From the NCBI GenBank assembly GCA_030674155.1, contig CM060344.1, positions 34,992,217 to 35,056,216 of the forward strand: DNA of 64,000 nucleotides, written 5' to 3'. Both the position numbers and the translations under genes were made by a program. This DNA comes from Stramonita haemastoma. Its lineage: Eukaryota; Mollusca; Gastropoda; Neogastropoda; Muricidae. Below the pieces are notes generated by a model. It was not told the origin of the DNA. It saw only the letters and a list, made by a program, of their open reading frames with translations, and did not search any database. Of the stretch, positions 11,930 to 22,200 are shown piece by piece (the first letter of the stretch is position 1; each line of letters opens with the position of its first letter).

Positions 11930-12235
11930 GGGAGGGAGGAGGGGAGGGACATGACACCTGCAATTGGCACCTGGCAATGTCCTTGACTGGACACAGGTAA
12001 GGGGGGAGGGGGTGGGGGAAGTAGGTAGGGAGGATTAGTAGGAGGAGGGGAGGGAGGGAGGGAGGGACAGGACACCTGCATGTGGCACCTGACCATGTCC
12101 TGGACTGGACACAAGTAAGGGAGTGGGAGGGGGGGGGGAGAGCGAGGGAGGAGGAGGAGGGGAGGGGGCAGTCACCTGCATGTGGCATCTGGCCGTGTCC
12201 TGGACTGGACACAGGTAAGGAGGGAGGGAGTGAGG
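11930..12235. repeat. Three donor-edge copies of E7
   Basis: The last 45 bases of E7 with its donor recur ending near 11996, 12114 and 12214: CACCTGCATGTGGCACCTG, TGGACTGGACACAGGTAAGG. Two keep CAG|GTAAGG; one has CAA|GTAAGG. The copies are separated by (GGGA)n. Confidence 0.92.
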
Positions 12236-12321
12236 GTGGAGGGGGGGTGATGGAGTTGCTGATACACCTGCCAGTGGCCCACCATGGGGGGCGGGGGTAG
12301 GGGGGGGGTATTAGTCCTACC

Positions 12322-12662
12322 TTCATTGAATATCTGTTGATTGATTTGATTGATTACTGACGGATTGTTTGACTGATTGCTTGCTTGCTTGATTGATTGA
12401 TTGACTGACTGGTTGATTTATTATCCTACACTGTGTCGTAGGCAGCCATGAATTGCTATGATAAACATCATGGTGGGCCGACGTCAAGGGGCAGATCTCA
12501 TCTTGTCCTGACTGCTGAGATGGTTGATTGATTGATTGATAGATTGGTGGATTGAGTGAGTAAGTGGTTGGTTCTTTGATTGATTTATTAAATGATTGAC
12601 AGATTAATTGATGGATTGATTGATTGACTAACTGATCCATTGACTGCACACTGTGTGGTGAC
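12322..12662. repeat. (GATT)n-rich intron 7 end
   Basis: TTGATTGATTGACTGACTGG-like sequence, with a nonrepetitive stretch near 12425-12510. No coding signal. Confidence 0.75.
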
Positions 12663-12665
12663 CAG

Positions 12666-12867
12666 GAGTCCCGATACCAGCGAGCCAACATGACGTGGCA
12701 GCTGTTCCTGTACCAAGGGGCAGAACTCGTCCTGCCCTCAGCTCCTGTGGAGATCCGCCCTCCCCTCCCCTCCCCCGCCTCCTGCCCCTCCTCCCTCCTC
12801 CGCCCCAGTGTGCTGCGTGTGTGGGGCACTGTCACCGGGCACCGGGCCCGCCTGCTGATTGGCTCCG
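12666..12867 (+). CDS. Giant gene E8
   Basis: Acceptor GTGACCAG, donor GTCAGT from 12868. Phase 0 in, one base out. Encodes ESRYQRANMTWQLFLYQGAE, a proline-serine loop of about 20 residues, then VLRVWGTVTGHRARLLIGSG. Corresponds to the VY..A.LGLA / NLTL section of a module, strongly diverged. Confidence 0.85.
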
Positions 12868-12891
12868 GTCAGTAACAGTTGTTGTGCGTTC

Positions 12892-13215
12892 CCCAGCTTA
12901 ACACTCTGGGGGTCTGTCACCCAGACTGTGCACTCTGACTCACCCTTTCATCCTACCTGGGAATCACTGTGAGATTGAAATTCCACACTGAATGAGAAGT
13001 TTGCGTGTATGACTGTTTACAAGTAACCTCGCCATATAGGCAGCCATACTCCGACTTCAGAGGATTTTTTTCAGGAGAGAGTGTCGGTTGCTATGTTAAG
13101 AGCTTGTCATGGCTGAGGGCAATCTCAACACAACAGTTTACAACATAACAACATTTTACTGTAGGCCTTGGCAATAAGCTGACATCCATAACTGACACAG
13201 CTTTTGGCCTGGGCT
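12892..13215 (-). mobile_element. Interspersed Repeat-E, full-length copy
   Basis: Reverse complement of the sequence at 30002-30325. Shared blocks: CAGCTTAACACTCTGGGGGT, GGGAATCACTGTGAGATTGA, CTTGTCATGGCTGAGGGCAA, AGCTGACATCCATAACTGAC. About 325 bp, without recognised protein or tRNA-like head. Confidence 0.8.
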
Positions 13216-13710
13216 ATAGTTAGTTAGGTAGTGCCTCAACACCTAGCCCCTGTCTGTCTATTTGTTTGTTTGCTGTTTTTTTGGGCTGGCTCCCCTCAGT
13301 GTTGGTAGGCCACTAGTATTGCTTCTGTGGTTTGGTTCTTTGTGATTGTGTTTGAGTTATGTGAATTTCCTTTTCTTCTTCAGGCTTAAAAATTATTAAT
13401 TATCCTTATCTTTAGAAATTGGCGGGGGAGGGGGGGGGATGGTTGGAGAGACGGTTTTTTTTCTGGTTGTGACAAGGGTGTGTGATTTAACTGTGCAGAC
13501 ATTGGGGAGGGAGAGAGAGTGTGTTTGCAGAGCAAAAGAAAATAAAAGAGAAGATGCTGCTGTTTATTGGTCTTCCCAGGCTGTCCTGGCTGTTTGCTGT
13601 GTCAGGTTATCTTTGGTCATTACAGTTTGTTAAACAACAACAACAACAACCAAACAAATGGTTGCCACTGCAGTGTACACGAAGCTACATACTCATTGTG
13701 CTACACACAG

Positions 13711-13838
13711 GTCAGACAGTCAGCATGGAGTTGTCTGCCCCTCGTCACGTGACCTTCATCAGCGTCACGGTGCAGGACGGCGCTGATTGGACCTTCATCA
13801 GTCACCATGGCAACGCCTCTGATGCCTGGATTGTCACA
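13711..13838 (+). CDS. Giant gene E9
   Basis: Acceptor TACACACAG, donor GTATGT from 13839. Two entry bases complete Gly; exits phase 0. Encodes QTVSMELSAPRHVTFISVTV and WTFISHHGNASDAWIVT. One N-A-S sequon. Strand-rich, no glycine block. Confidence 0.85.
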
Positions 13839-13924
13839 GTATGTTGAATGCTACTGCTGTGCATATGACCAACCTCAAAGCAACGCTTCTTTCTACAAAA
13901 CAAAACAAAAATGACCAATCAAAC

Positions 13925-14410
13925 AACCTGTCGGCTAATTAATCAAGCAAGCATCCAACTAATGAAACAGTCAGCCAACTGGTCACCAACCAACCAAACA
14001 ACTAACCAACCAACCAACTAAGCAGCCAGCCAACTAACCAACCAACCAACCAAACAACTAACCAACCAACCAACCAACCAAACAACTAACCAACCAACCA
14101 ACCAACCAACTAAGCAGCCAGCCAACCAACCAACCAACCAACTAAGCAGCCAGCCAACTAACCAACCAACCAACCAAACAACTAACCAACCAACCAACCA
14201 ACCAACTAAGCAGCCAGCCAACCAACCAACCAACCAACCAAACAACTAACCAACCAACCAACTAAGCAGCCAGCCAACTAACCAACCAACCAATCAAACA
14301 ACTAACCAACCAACCAACCAACCAACTAAGCAGCCAGCCAACCAACCAACCAACCAACCAACTATCCAGCAAGCAAACCAACCAACCAACCAACTAACCA
14401 ACCAACCAAC
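13925..14410. repeat. (CCAA)n minisatellite with CTAAGCAGCCAG inserts
   Basis: Higher-order repeat: runs of ACCAACCAACCA punctuated by ACTAAGCAGCCAGCCAAC at about 60-130 bp intervals. It ends at a fragment of SINE-C. Confidence 0.95.
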
Positions 14411-14411
14411 C

Positions 14412-14475
14412 AAGAAGCTGAGGTCTCGTGATGCCTCGCTCCCCCTACGACCACATAGGTTATGGGACACCTTTA
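14412..14475 (+). mobile_element. SINE-C 3' fragment
   Basis: AGAAGCTGAGGTCTCGTGAT through ACCACATAGGTTATGGGACA CCTTTACC. Only the last 60 bp of the family. Confidence 0.85.
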
Positions 14476-14673
14476 CCTTTTTTTTTTTAATACAAATAAA
14501 TGAACAAATAAATAGATAAAGAAAGAAAGAAAATAAATAAGAACTACCTTTAGAACTGATCATTCCTAATAATATACACACAATGTTGTGTTTCTCTCTC
14601 ATTCTAAACACTCACAGACACATCAAGTTAGACATACCCCTACTCGCATTACAGTTCACCTGTCTGTCCACAG

Positions 14674-14896
14674 CTGTCCTCCAACAGCAGCAGTCTGTAC
14701 CAGCCTCACCTGACCATAGAGGGAGGGGGCAGGGTGAGGGCGCAGGCCCTACACCTGACCACGGACAGGCTACAGGTGGACGCGGCAGGCCTGCTGACCC
14801 TGAGCGGTCAGGGGTTGTTGGCGGGGCCCGGTCAGGGGGCGGGGAGTGCAGGGGCCGGCCACGGGGGCAGAGGAGATGTGGTGGGGTCCGCTAGTG
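14674..14896 (+). CDS. Giant gene E10, GAGHGGRG block
   Basis: Acceptor GTCCACAG, donor GTGAGT from 14897. Phase 0 in, one base out. Encodes LTIEGGGRVRAQALHL, LQVDAAGLLTLSGQGLL and GAGSAGAGHGGRGDVVG. This is the EGGG..., VD..G, GAGHGG succession of module 2. Confidence 0.92.
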
Positions 14897-15066
14897 GTGA
14901 GTTAGGGGGTAGGGGTAGGGGATGTGGGGGTGGGTGGGGATGGGTGGGGGTGTGGTGGGGTGTGGGGGTGTTGGGGTGGGGTGAGTGTGGGGGTGGGTGT
15001 GTGGTGGAGGGGGGAGGGTGTGGTGGTGGGGTGGATGTGTGTGTGCACATACACACACACACGTAC

Positions 15067-15108
<42 letters not shown>

Positions 15109-15445
15109 GGACGCACGCATGCACGCACACACATACATACACACAGAGAGAAGACAGTTTTATCCAATGTGATGATGAGCATACGATGTGAGCGTTGTTT
15201 GTGGGGAGTGATGTGATGTGATGTGGTGTGATAGTAATGAGGGTGATAAGAAGAAGAAGAAGAGGAAGAAGAAATGGAACTTATATATAACCGATTCTTG
15301 TAAAGCAAACAAGTCGTGAGGAGATGTGATGTGATATGACGTGATGCGATGTGACGCGACGTGATGTGTCGTGATGTGATGTGACACGATGTGATGTGAT
15401 GTGACGCGATATGATGTGACGCAATGTAAAGTGACCATGACCATG
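14897..15445. repeat. Intron 10: G/GT, CA and (GTGAT)n repeats
   Basis: GT/GGGTG-rich right after the donor, then (CA)n at 15050-15145, an AAG run, then about 200 bp of GATGTGATGTGACGCGACGT-like repeats with CpG steps (15205-15430). Confidence 0.9.
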
Positions 15446-15466
15446 ACAATGCACTGGTCACTACAG

Positions 15467-15559
15467 GAGCAGTGGGGGCAGGAGAGATCTACGGCTCTGT
15501 CCAGAGGCCACAGGACTTTGGGAGTGGAGGGGGAGGGGCCACCAACACCACTGGACGAG
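15467..15559 (+). CDS. Giant gene E11, YGSV..P..FGSGGG block
   Basis: Acceptor CACTACAG, donor GTCAGT from 15560. Encodes AVGAGEIYGSVQRPQDFGS GGGGATNTTGRG. It aligns with YGDLFEPNLFGSAGG of E23. Phase one base in and out. Confidence 0.92.
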
Positions 15560-15584
15560 GTCAGTTAGGACACCTGACCCTTCT

Positions 15585-15745
<161 letters not shown>

Positions 15746-16039
15746 ATTGTTTTTGCTATTTCGTTCGTTTGGTGTTTTTTTATTGTTATTTGTTCGTTTG
15801 GTATTTCCCCCTTACACATATGTTATGCCTTTTTGGACTTTTAAAAACTATTTTCCTTAACACGATTTGAAAAATGCAATGTTTGGGTATTTGAAAAGGT
15901 TTTACTTCTTAATGTTGTAGATTTTTTTGTGTGCAATGTTTGTTTGTTGTTGTTCGTTTTTTGTTATTCTATAAGATTGTTTTCGTTCATAATAATGTTT
16001 TGATATTAGAAAGAAAATGGGAGAAGGGATACAACTATT

Positions 16040-16815
16040 TGCCGCCACTGTAGTCTAGTGGTTAGGGCGTTGGACTCGTAATCTAAAGGTTGCGGGTTCG
16101 ATCCCAACTTTCGGCTATGGTGTTGTGCCCTTGGAAAAGGTACTTTACGGCTATAACAGTCTTGCAGACCAACACAAAACTAAAAGTGTACAAATCAAAC
16201 GTCCGCTCAGTCCTCCTCTACGCCTCAGAGACCTGGAGAATCAACAAAAAGATTGAAAGCCGACTCAGAGGCTTCGAAAGCAGGTGTCTTCGCCGCATCC
16301 TCAAGATCCACTGGGAACAACATGTTACCAATAGAAAAGTGAGCAAAAGGACTGGCATCAACAATATCATAGAAGAAGTGAAACAAAGGCGATGGAGGTG
16401 GCTGGGCCATGTCCTCAGGATGAACAAGACCCGACATCCACATGCTGCACTCAGATGGGCACCACCTGGTAAAAGGAAGAGGGGCAGGCCGTTAGGGACA
16501 TGGAGGAGAACTATAGAAGAAGAAATGGAAATAATGGGCAAAACATGGAATGAGATCGGCTGGCTTGCCCAAGACAGAGATGGCTGGAGGAGACTTGTTG
16601 GCGCCTTTTGCTCCACCCGGAGCGAGGAGGATTAAGTAAGTTAAGTAAGTACCCAGGTGTAAAAGGGGTGCCAACCTTGTGTTGGGGGGGTTAACCCTGC
16701 GATAGACTGGCGTCCTATCCAGGGGGGAGTCTATGACTCTCAGTCGCTTAACGCCACAGAAACCGGGATAAGCACCGGCCTGATGAGCCTTAGGCTCGGG
16801 ACAGACTTTAACTTT
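16040..16815 (+). mobile_element. SINE-B copy split by a LINE fragment
   Basis: tRNA-like head at 16043: TAGTCTAGTGGTTAGGGC (box A) and GCGGGTTCGATCCCAAC (box B), then CCTTGGAAAAGGTACTTTAC. The SINE stops near 16155 and resumes near 16650 at ACCCAGGTGTAAAAGGGG, running to GGGACAGACTTTAACTTT. The stretch TTTCTCACCCC present in the intact copy at 28991 is lost at the junction. Confidence 0.9.
16155..16649 (+). pseudogene. LINE ORF2 C-terminal fragment inside SINE-B
   Basis: Frame encodes SVLLYASETWRINKKIE, RCLRRILKIHWEQHVTN, RRWRWLGHVLRMNKTRHP and GKRKRGRPLGTWRRT, ending before TAAGTTAAGTAAGT. This is the region just after reverse transcriptase in RTE/CR1-like LINEs. The terminal TAAGT repeats look like a LINE 3' end. 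No RT catalytic motif survives. Confidence 0.85.
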
Positions 16816-16819
16816 TTAA

Positions 16820-17910
16820 CTTTAACATACAACTATTTAGTTATTTGTTTTTTGGTTTTGATTTGGGGTTGTTTGTTTGTTTGTTTGTTTGTTTGTTTTG
16901 GGGGGGGGGGAGGTTGACTTTTTCTTGTTCTAATATTCTCTAGTTTTGGTAAGGGCAGGACAAAAAAAAAATGTAAATACTTGCTCTGTAACCTTTGTAA
17001 AATTAAGATGATTCTTTCATTCATTTTCTCTCTCCAGAAAAAAAAAATCATCGACTAGAGCGTCCGATGTATCGATGTATCGGCATGATTTCTTTGAGTT
17101 TAAAGCAAAAAGTTTTTAAAGTCGAACAAAATGGGATATTTACCGTCAGAATGAAATTTTTGGGGATGTAAATGATGTAATATATGCAACGTCCGACACG
17201 GAAAAATTCTCCGTCGAGTAAGTTATTTTGTGGGTTTCTTTAGTTAACTCCCCTGAAACGGCGGGCCTTATGAATTTTAGTAAGAACAAAGAAGGCAACA
17301 GTGTTCTTGGTAAGGGAGGCAATTCAAAGCATGGGGCGGACAAGTTATGAAATTTAGTAGTTTTAAAGAAGGCAGCAGTGTTTTTCATGGTCAGGGGAGG
17401 GAATTCAAAGCGTCGCGCATTAGCGCAACGTGTATGGATGGATGTTGGAAAAATAAGAAAACCAAATGCTAAATTGTACTTTTTGGAAATGTTTCCTAAC
17501 AGGCTTTTGAAAAATTGTTTATCGTAGATGTTTGCAGCTCGGCATGTAAACTTTTGCCACTCAGCTTCCGACACAAACAAAACGAGAGTGAGAGAAGGCC
17601 TTGTAAGTACACATACATCTCGCACACCTTGCATTTAAATCTCTCCGTATGACAGCAGGTTATATAAATGAGCGCTAGGGGTGTGGAGTCTTACTGTTAC
17701 TCTCACTGTTTTTTTTTAAATCTTTATTTTTTTATCTTAGAAATTGCCAGATTGTTGTTGTAGTTGTGGTTTTTCGAGGGTGACAGTAGGGGGTGGGGGG
17801 TGGTTCCTTCTTGTTTTGCCCATAGTCCCAAATCAGGGCAAGGGCCCGACGAAAAAAAAGTATGCGAATGCTTATCCGTTACCCTCAGAAAATAAAGATA
17901 AAGATTATTC
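16820..17910. other. Intron 11 sequence without recognised content
   Basis: T-rich and G-run sequence at 16840-16920, then nonrepetitive sequence. A local duplication carries GAAGGCARCAGTGTT and GGAATTCAAAGC near 17290 and 17370. A 162-codon minus-strand frame at 17146-17634 has no recognised domain. Confidence 0.5.
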
Positions 17911-17913
17911 TGT

Positions 17914-18265
17914 CTATCTATCCCTTAGTCTGGCGACCGTTGGAGGCACCCCTGAAGACTTGACAACCAGTTCACACCATTCCTCTCTCTGTTCTGCCTT
18001 TCTCAGGGTTTTGTTGAGTTCTAGGCCTGTCCATTCGCGGATGTTGTCCTCCCATTTCTTCCTTGGTCTGCCTCTTTTTCTTCCTCCTTGGACAGTGCCT
18101 TGCAGTATTGTCTTTGCAAGTCCTTTTGGTCTCACTACACGCCCGTACCATTTAAGTTTACGCTTCTTTTCAATTGACAGAAGGTTTTCGTAGGGACCAA
18201 TGGTTTGCTGTATTCTGTTATGCACGTCTTCGTTGCTTATGTGGTCTCTGTAGATGACCTGACCC
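17914..18265 (-). pseudogene. LINE ORF2 C-terminal fragment
   Basis: Minus-strand frame: YRDHISNEDVHNRIQQTIGP, SIEKKRKLKWYGRVVRPKG, GGRKRGRPRKKWEDNIREWT, EEWCELVVKSSGVPPTV, ending RLRDR then stop. Near-identical in protein to the end of the LINE at 22200-23235, so both come from the same family. Confidence 0.88.
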
Positions 18266-18289
18266 TTACTTGGAAATAAAATTGATAAT

Positions 18290-18600
18290 GTCATTGGCGC
18301 TTTTTTGTTTCACCACATGGGAGGAGCGTGGATCAACTGGCTTCTCCCTTGAAACTACAATTCCGTGAGGTTCTGGGTTTGATTCCCAGCCTCGCCTTTC
18401 TTCCCACTTTGACCACAAAAAAAAACTAAAACCAAACGAAACGAACTGAATCAGAATATCAGTCTTCTGGATGGGACTGTAAACCGAGGCCCTGTGTGTG
18501 CGAATGCATGCAGAACATCTTGCGCACGCGTAATTAAAAACTTGTTCCGTCTTTCGTGTAGGATATTGTGTGTCTGTATGAACAGATGACAAAATTAAGA
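18290..18600 (+). mobile_element. SINE-A-like copy, sense orientation, diverged
   Basis: GGTTCTGGGTTTGATTCCCAG resembles a box B, and the body shares GATGGGACTGTAAACCGAGG, CATGCAGAACATCTTGCGCA and ACTTGTTCCGTCTTTCGT with SINE-A. The tail is missing. Confidence 0.7.
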
Positions 18601-18784
18601 TTTAAAAAAAAACACATGCACACACGTGTCGTGTTAAGACCCTATTCCCGAAGTCGGAATGGGGCTACCTAAATGGGGGTGGGGGTGGAGGTGAGGAGGG
18701 ACGGTTGCATACACAAAAATTAATGTTACCACTGGTGAACCTCGGCACTCCAGCCAAAGGAACTGGGGAAGAAAAAGGGGGACA

Positions 18785-18850
18785 CATTCAGGACATCAGG
18801 AGGCGGAATCCTGAAAATGACTGTGAAGAAAACACTGATATTGGATAGGA
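18785..18850 (+). repeat. Upstream copy of the E12 5' edge
   Basis: GACATCAGGAGGCGGAATCC TGAAAATGACTGTGAAG then AAAACACTGATATTGGA. It copies the E12 acceptor and first ~50 bases (GAGGCGGAATCCTGAAGCTG, AAGACTCTGATCGTGGA) about 560 bp upstream, with roughly ten substitutions. It keeps an AG acceptor dinucleotide. Confidence 0.9.
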
Positions 18851-18857
18851 AAATTAT

Positions 18858-19132
18858 TGGTGATGATGATGATGATGATGACGATGGTGGTGGTGGTGGT
18901 GGTGATGATGATGATGATGATGATGGAAGTGGTGGTGGTGGTGATGAATGATGATGATGACGATGATGGTGTAAGTAGTGGTGGTGTGGTGATGATGATG
19001 ATGACGATAATGATGACGATGATGGTGATAGTAGTGGTGGTGATGATGATGATAATCATGGTGATGATGACGATGGTAATAATGACGAAGATGGTGGTGG
19101 TGGTGGTGGTGGTGGTGGTGGTGGTGGTGGTG

Positions 19133-19176
<44 letters not shown>

Positions 19177-19345
19177 GATGATGCTGTTGCTGCTGCTGCT
19201 GCTGCTGCTGTCTGCTGCTGCTGCTGCTGCTGGCTGCTGCTGCTGCTGTGACAATGATGACAACGACGCTGCTGCTGCTGGTGCTGCTGCTGATGGCAAT
19301 GATGACAATGGTAACGATAATGATGATGATAATGACGATAATAAC
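18858..19345. repeat. GAT/GGT/GCT triplet tract
   Basis: About 480 bp of TGA, TGG and TGC triplets between the pseudo-acceptor of E12 and the true one. Apparent frames across it are simple-sequence artefacts. Confidence 0.95.
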
Positions 19346-19355
19346 GATGACACAG

Positions 19356-19500
19356 GAGGCGGAATCCTGAAGCTGAAGGTGAAGAAGACTCTGATCGTGG
19401 AAGGCAACATCCAGGCGGATGGACTGGGAGGCACCTCAGGGGATCTGGGGGCAGCATCTGGATCGACACCAAGGACCTGGAGGGCTCTGGAGCCATCTCG
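19356..19500 (+). CDS. Giant gene E12, one frameshift
   Basis: Acceptor GACACAG, donor GTAAGC from 19501. Encodes GGILKLKVKKTLIVEGNIQA DGLGGTSG, then after a one-base shift in CAGGGGATC, GSGGSIWIDTKDLEGSGAIS. This is the strand, DG, GGSGGS part of module 2. A missing G in the GGGG run would explain the break. Confidence 0.85.
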
Positions 19501-19507
19501 GTAAGCT

Positions 19508-19692
19508 GCAGACTCCTCTGAAGTCGGTGTGTGGCTGCCTATATGGTGAGGTATACTTGAAAACAGTCATACACAGCAAGCTTCTTATTCAGTGTGCAAT
19601 TTGTCTCACAGTGATTCCCAGGTGGGATGAGTGAGTGAGTCAGAATGCACATTGTGGGTGATAGACCCCCAGAGTGTTAAGCTGGGGAGCGC
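19508..19692 (+). mobile_element. Interspersed Repeat-E, truncated
   Basis: CTCCTCTGAAGTCGGTGTGT, GGCTGCCTATATGGTGAGG, TCTCACAGTGATTCCCAGGT, ACCCCCAGAGTGTTAAGCTG. It matches the second half of the copy at 30002 and begins only 8 bp inside the intron, right beside the E12 donor. Confidence 0.85.
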
Positions 19693-19837
19693 ACAACATA
19701 CAACAGCTTAAGTCAAGCTACACAGCCCTGAGTATAGCTGTCTGCTGTCTACAGCCTTCTTATCTGTGCGCTGTTTTTATAAAACCGTCTTGGTCCTACT
19801 CTTTTTGGGGTGGGGGTAGGGCTTATTTAATGGTACG

Positions 19838-20098
19838 GATAGATAGCTCAGTGGTTAGAACACTCGCTCTTCCACAAGCTCAGGTTAAGCAGCGTTGAGC
19901 CCGGTTGCCTCTTGGGGAGTGATCGGGGATTGCGCCTTGGCATCAGTACAGTTCCCCAGTTCACCAGCTGTCAATGGGTACCTGCCCTCTTTAGGGTCAG
20001 GGAAGGTAAAGCAGCGAGGGAGAGAGATGGGCGCCGCCCTCAATATACGCTGGTCCCTTAAGAAGCTGAGGTTCTCTGACGCCTCGCTCCCCATTCAG
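19838..20098 (+). mobile_element. SINE-C copy
   Basis: GATAGCTCAGTGGTTAGAAC (tRNA box A), GTTAAGCAGCGTTGAGCCCG (5S-like box A region), GGGAGTGATCGGG, then the common body and CTGACGCCTCGCTCCCC. The 5S intermediate element is more altered than in other copies. Confidence 0.88.
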
Positions 20099-20174
20099 CA
20101 CAGCCGCCAAGGATTTAGCTCTGACATGAAGAGTGACAGCAAGTCGGTTTGCATACACATACTATGCATAGTCA

Positions 20175-20358
20175 TGACACAGGTGTTGTCATCCAGGTGT
20201 TGTCATATGATGGACACAGGTGCTATAATGTCATGACACAGGTACTATGATGTCACAGTCATGTAGGTGTTGTCATATCAAGACACAGGTGCTATACATG
20301 TCATGTCACAGGTGCTAGACATGTCACAGTCATGCAGGTGTTGCCCTTTCCTGTACAG
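20175..20358. repeat. ACAGGTG-bearing repeats before E13
   Basis: About seven diverged copies of GACACAGGTGCTATRATGTCAT. Each contains CAGGTG, like the true E13 junction TACAG|GTGAACGG. This is weaker than the other acceptor-edge arrays because little exon sequence is copied. Confidence 0.6.
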
Positions 20359-20517
20359 GTGAACGGAGGCAGCACCAGCCAGGCTGCAGGGGCGGGTGCA
20401 GGGGGCCGGGTGGCGGTGTACTACCGGCACACAGACTGGTGGTTCGGATCTCTCACGGCCTATGGGGGGTCCTCCTCTGCTGCCTCTCACGCTGCTGCTG
20501 GCACTGTTTTCTTGATG
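20359..20517 (+). CDS. Giant gene E13, GGRVAVYY block
   Basis: Acceptor CTGTACAG, donor GTGGGT from 20518. Phase 0 both ends. Encodes VNGGSTSQAAGAGAGGRVAV YYRHTDWWFGSLTAYGG and AAAGTVFLM. Fits GGRVAVYF...AYGG...GTVF at the end of module 2. Confidence 0.92.
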
Positions 20518-20529
20518 GTGGGTACTTAC

Positions 20530-20730
20530 TCTGTGTGTGTGTGGTGGTGGTGGTGGTGGTGGGGTGGGGTGGAGGGATTGTGGGGTGGGTGGTGGTAGTG
20601 GTGGTGGAGGGGGGGTGGTGGAGGGGGGTGGAGGGATGTGGGTGTGGGTGGAGGAGTACTCTGTGTGTGTGTCACTGTATGTGTATGTGTGTGTTCAATT
20701 TCTTTTAACGTCTTTTCACAAATTGTGATA

Positions 20731-20791
<61 letters not shown>

Positions 20792-20967
20792 TGTGTTGTG
20801 TGTGTGTGTGTGTGTAGGGGGGAGAGTAATGTGTGTGTGTGTGGGATGGGGGTGGTGGAGGGTGGTGGTGGGATGTGGGTGGGGGGTGGAGGGGTTTGTG
20901 TGTTTGTGTGTGTGTGTGTTTGTGGGGGGGTTACTCGTGTGTTGTGTGTGTGTGTGTGTGGGTGAGG

Positions 20968-21047
<80 letters not shown>

Positions 21048-21105
21048 TTCCTATGTGCCTGATTGTATGTGGTGTGTGGTGTGTGTGTGTGTGTGTGGCA
21101 CCTGC
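20530..21105. repeat. Intron 13: GT/GGT, GT and GA microsatellites
   Basis: GT-rich from 12 bp after the donor; (GT)n at 20730-20815; (GA)n at 20966-21045; then GT again. Confidence 0.95.
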
Positions 21106-21286
21106 ACATTAAATTTTAGGGTGACAAACCAACTGTTTCATCCTGACCCCCTGGGCTATAGAGTTGTGAAAGCTTCAGCCAGTCTGTCTGCTGCTTCTCC
21201 TACACTGCCCCCCCCCTCCCCGCCCCATCTCCACACCCCACCTCATCCCCACCCCCTTCCCCTCACTGTGCTGGTGGTCTGTGCAG

Positions 21287-21483
21287 GATTCCACCCCTGA
21301 GGTCAGGAACCGAACCCTGATCATTGACAACGGGGGGCGGTCCCTGGGCTACAGCACCACCAATCACAGCCTGTATCCCGCTGACGCCGGCCGCACCTGG
21401 CTGATTGACAACTCCACCAGCCAATTGGAAGACGTCAGGATTCTGGGCCACGCCCACTTTGCCCTTCATCCGGGCCTTGTGCA
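21287..21483 (+). CDS. Giant gene E14, LIIDNGG start of module 3
   Basis: Acceptor CTGTGCAG, donor GTGAGT from 21484. Phase 0 in, two bases out. Encodes VRNRTLIIDNGGRSLGYS, GRTWLIDNSTSQLEDVRILG HAHFALHPGLV. Clear counterparts of TLIVDN, GRTWILP and ELQIYG.AHL. Confidence 0.92.
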
Positions 21484-21964
21484 GTGAGTGAAGAATTTCT
21501 CTGTGTGTAATATTGTTTGTTTGTTTGTTTGTGTAAAGCAGGGCTGTTTTTACTTGGTTTAAACAAGTTTTATTAGTTCAGAAACAACAAGCAACAATAA
21601 ATGAAATGAGTACAACAAGCAAAGCTTATATGGGTATTCAAACATCCATATATATGCAAGAATCTCTCTCTTGTTCATCCATGGGAGCTACGAGGACCAT
21701 CCGATCATCCTGGAGGGGGTGGGGAGGTCATCATCGGTGAGTGCGGAGATGGCTGATAAGCCCAATCCGCGCTTGGAAAGTTCTGCTGCAGTGGGGACAG
21801 GGAATGGTAGCAGGTGCCGGGGGCTTCAAGGCATTGTTCTTTCTGTCCTGCCTGCCTTCTCTGCAGCAGCTTTCCTGTCACTGTCATATTGCGTTGTCAT
21901 TGACAATGACTATGCAAGAATAGGCTGCAGCTGAACAACATTGCATCAAAATGTATAACCTCTA

Positions 21965-22040
<76 letters not shown>

Positions 22041-22200
22041 GCGCGCGCGCGCGCGCGCGTGTGTGCTTTCGATTTTGCTAGAATTATTTATTGTCATTGG
22101 TTGTTTGTTGTGAGGGTCGAGTGCAAGCGCTTTGATTTGTTTTGCAAGATATTGCGCTATATAAATTCCATGTATTATTATTTTTATTATTATTATTATA
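21484..22200. other. Start of the 5.3 kb intron 14
   Basis: (GTTT) and AT-rich sequence, then 21671-21934 with no recognised content, then a (GT)n-(GC)n microsatellite at 21967-22062. CAAGCGCTTTGATTTGTTTT and ATATAAATTCCATGTATTAT at 22125-22175 recur at 34390 and 34650, so these belong to a small interspersed repeat tail. Confidence 0.65.

Noticed and set aside
16043..16116. Functional tRNA gene
   Set aside because: The cloverleaf-like sequence is the head of SINE-B, repeated elsewhere with the same body attached.
17146..17634. 162-codon minus-strand frame
   Set aside because: No recognisable domain, low-complexity composition and no splice or start context; probably chance.
21671..21934. 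Additional exon of the giant gene in intron 14
   Set aside because: Frame lacks the module signatures, and the phase from E14 (two bases) joins E15 directly to give the expected IGH..LVQPYEL order.
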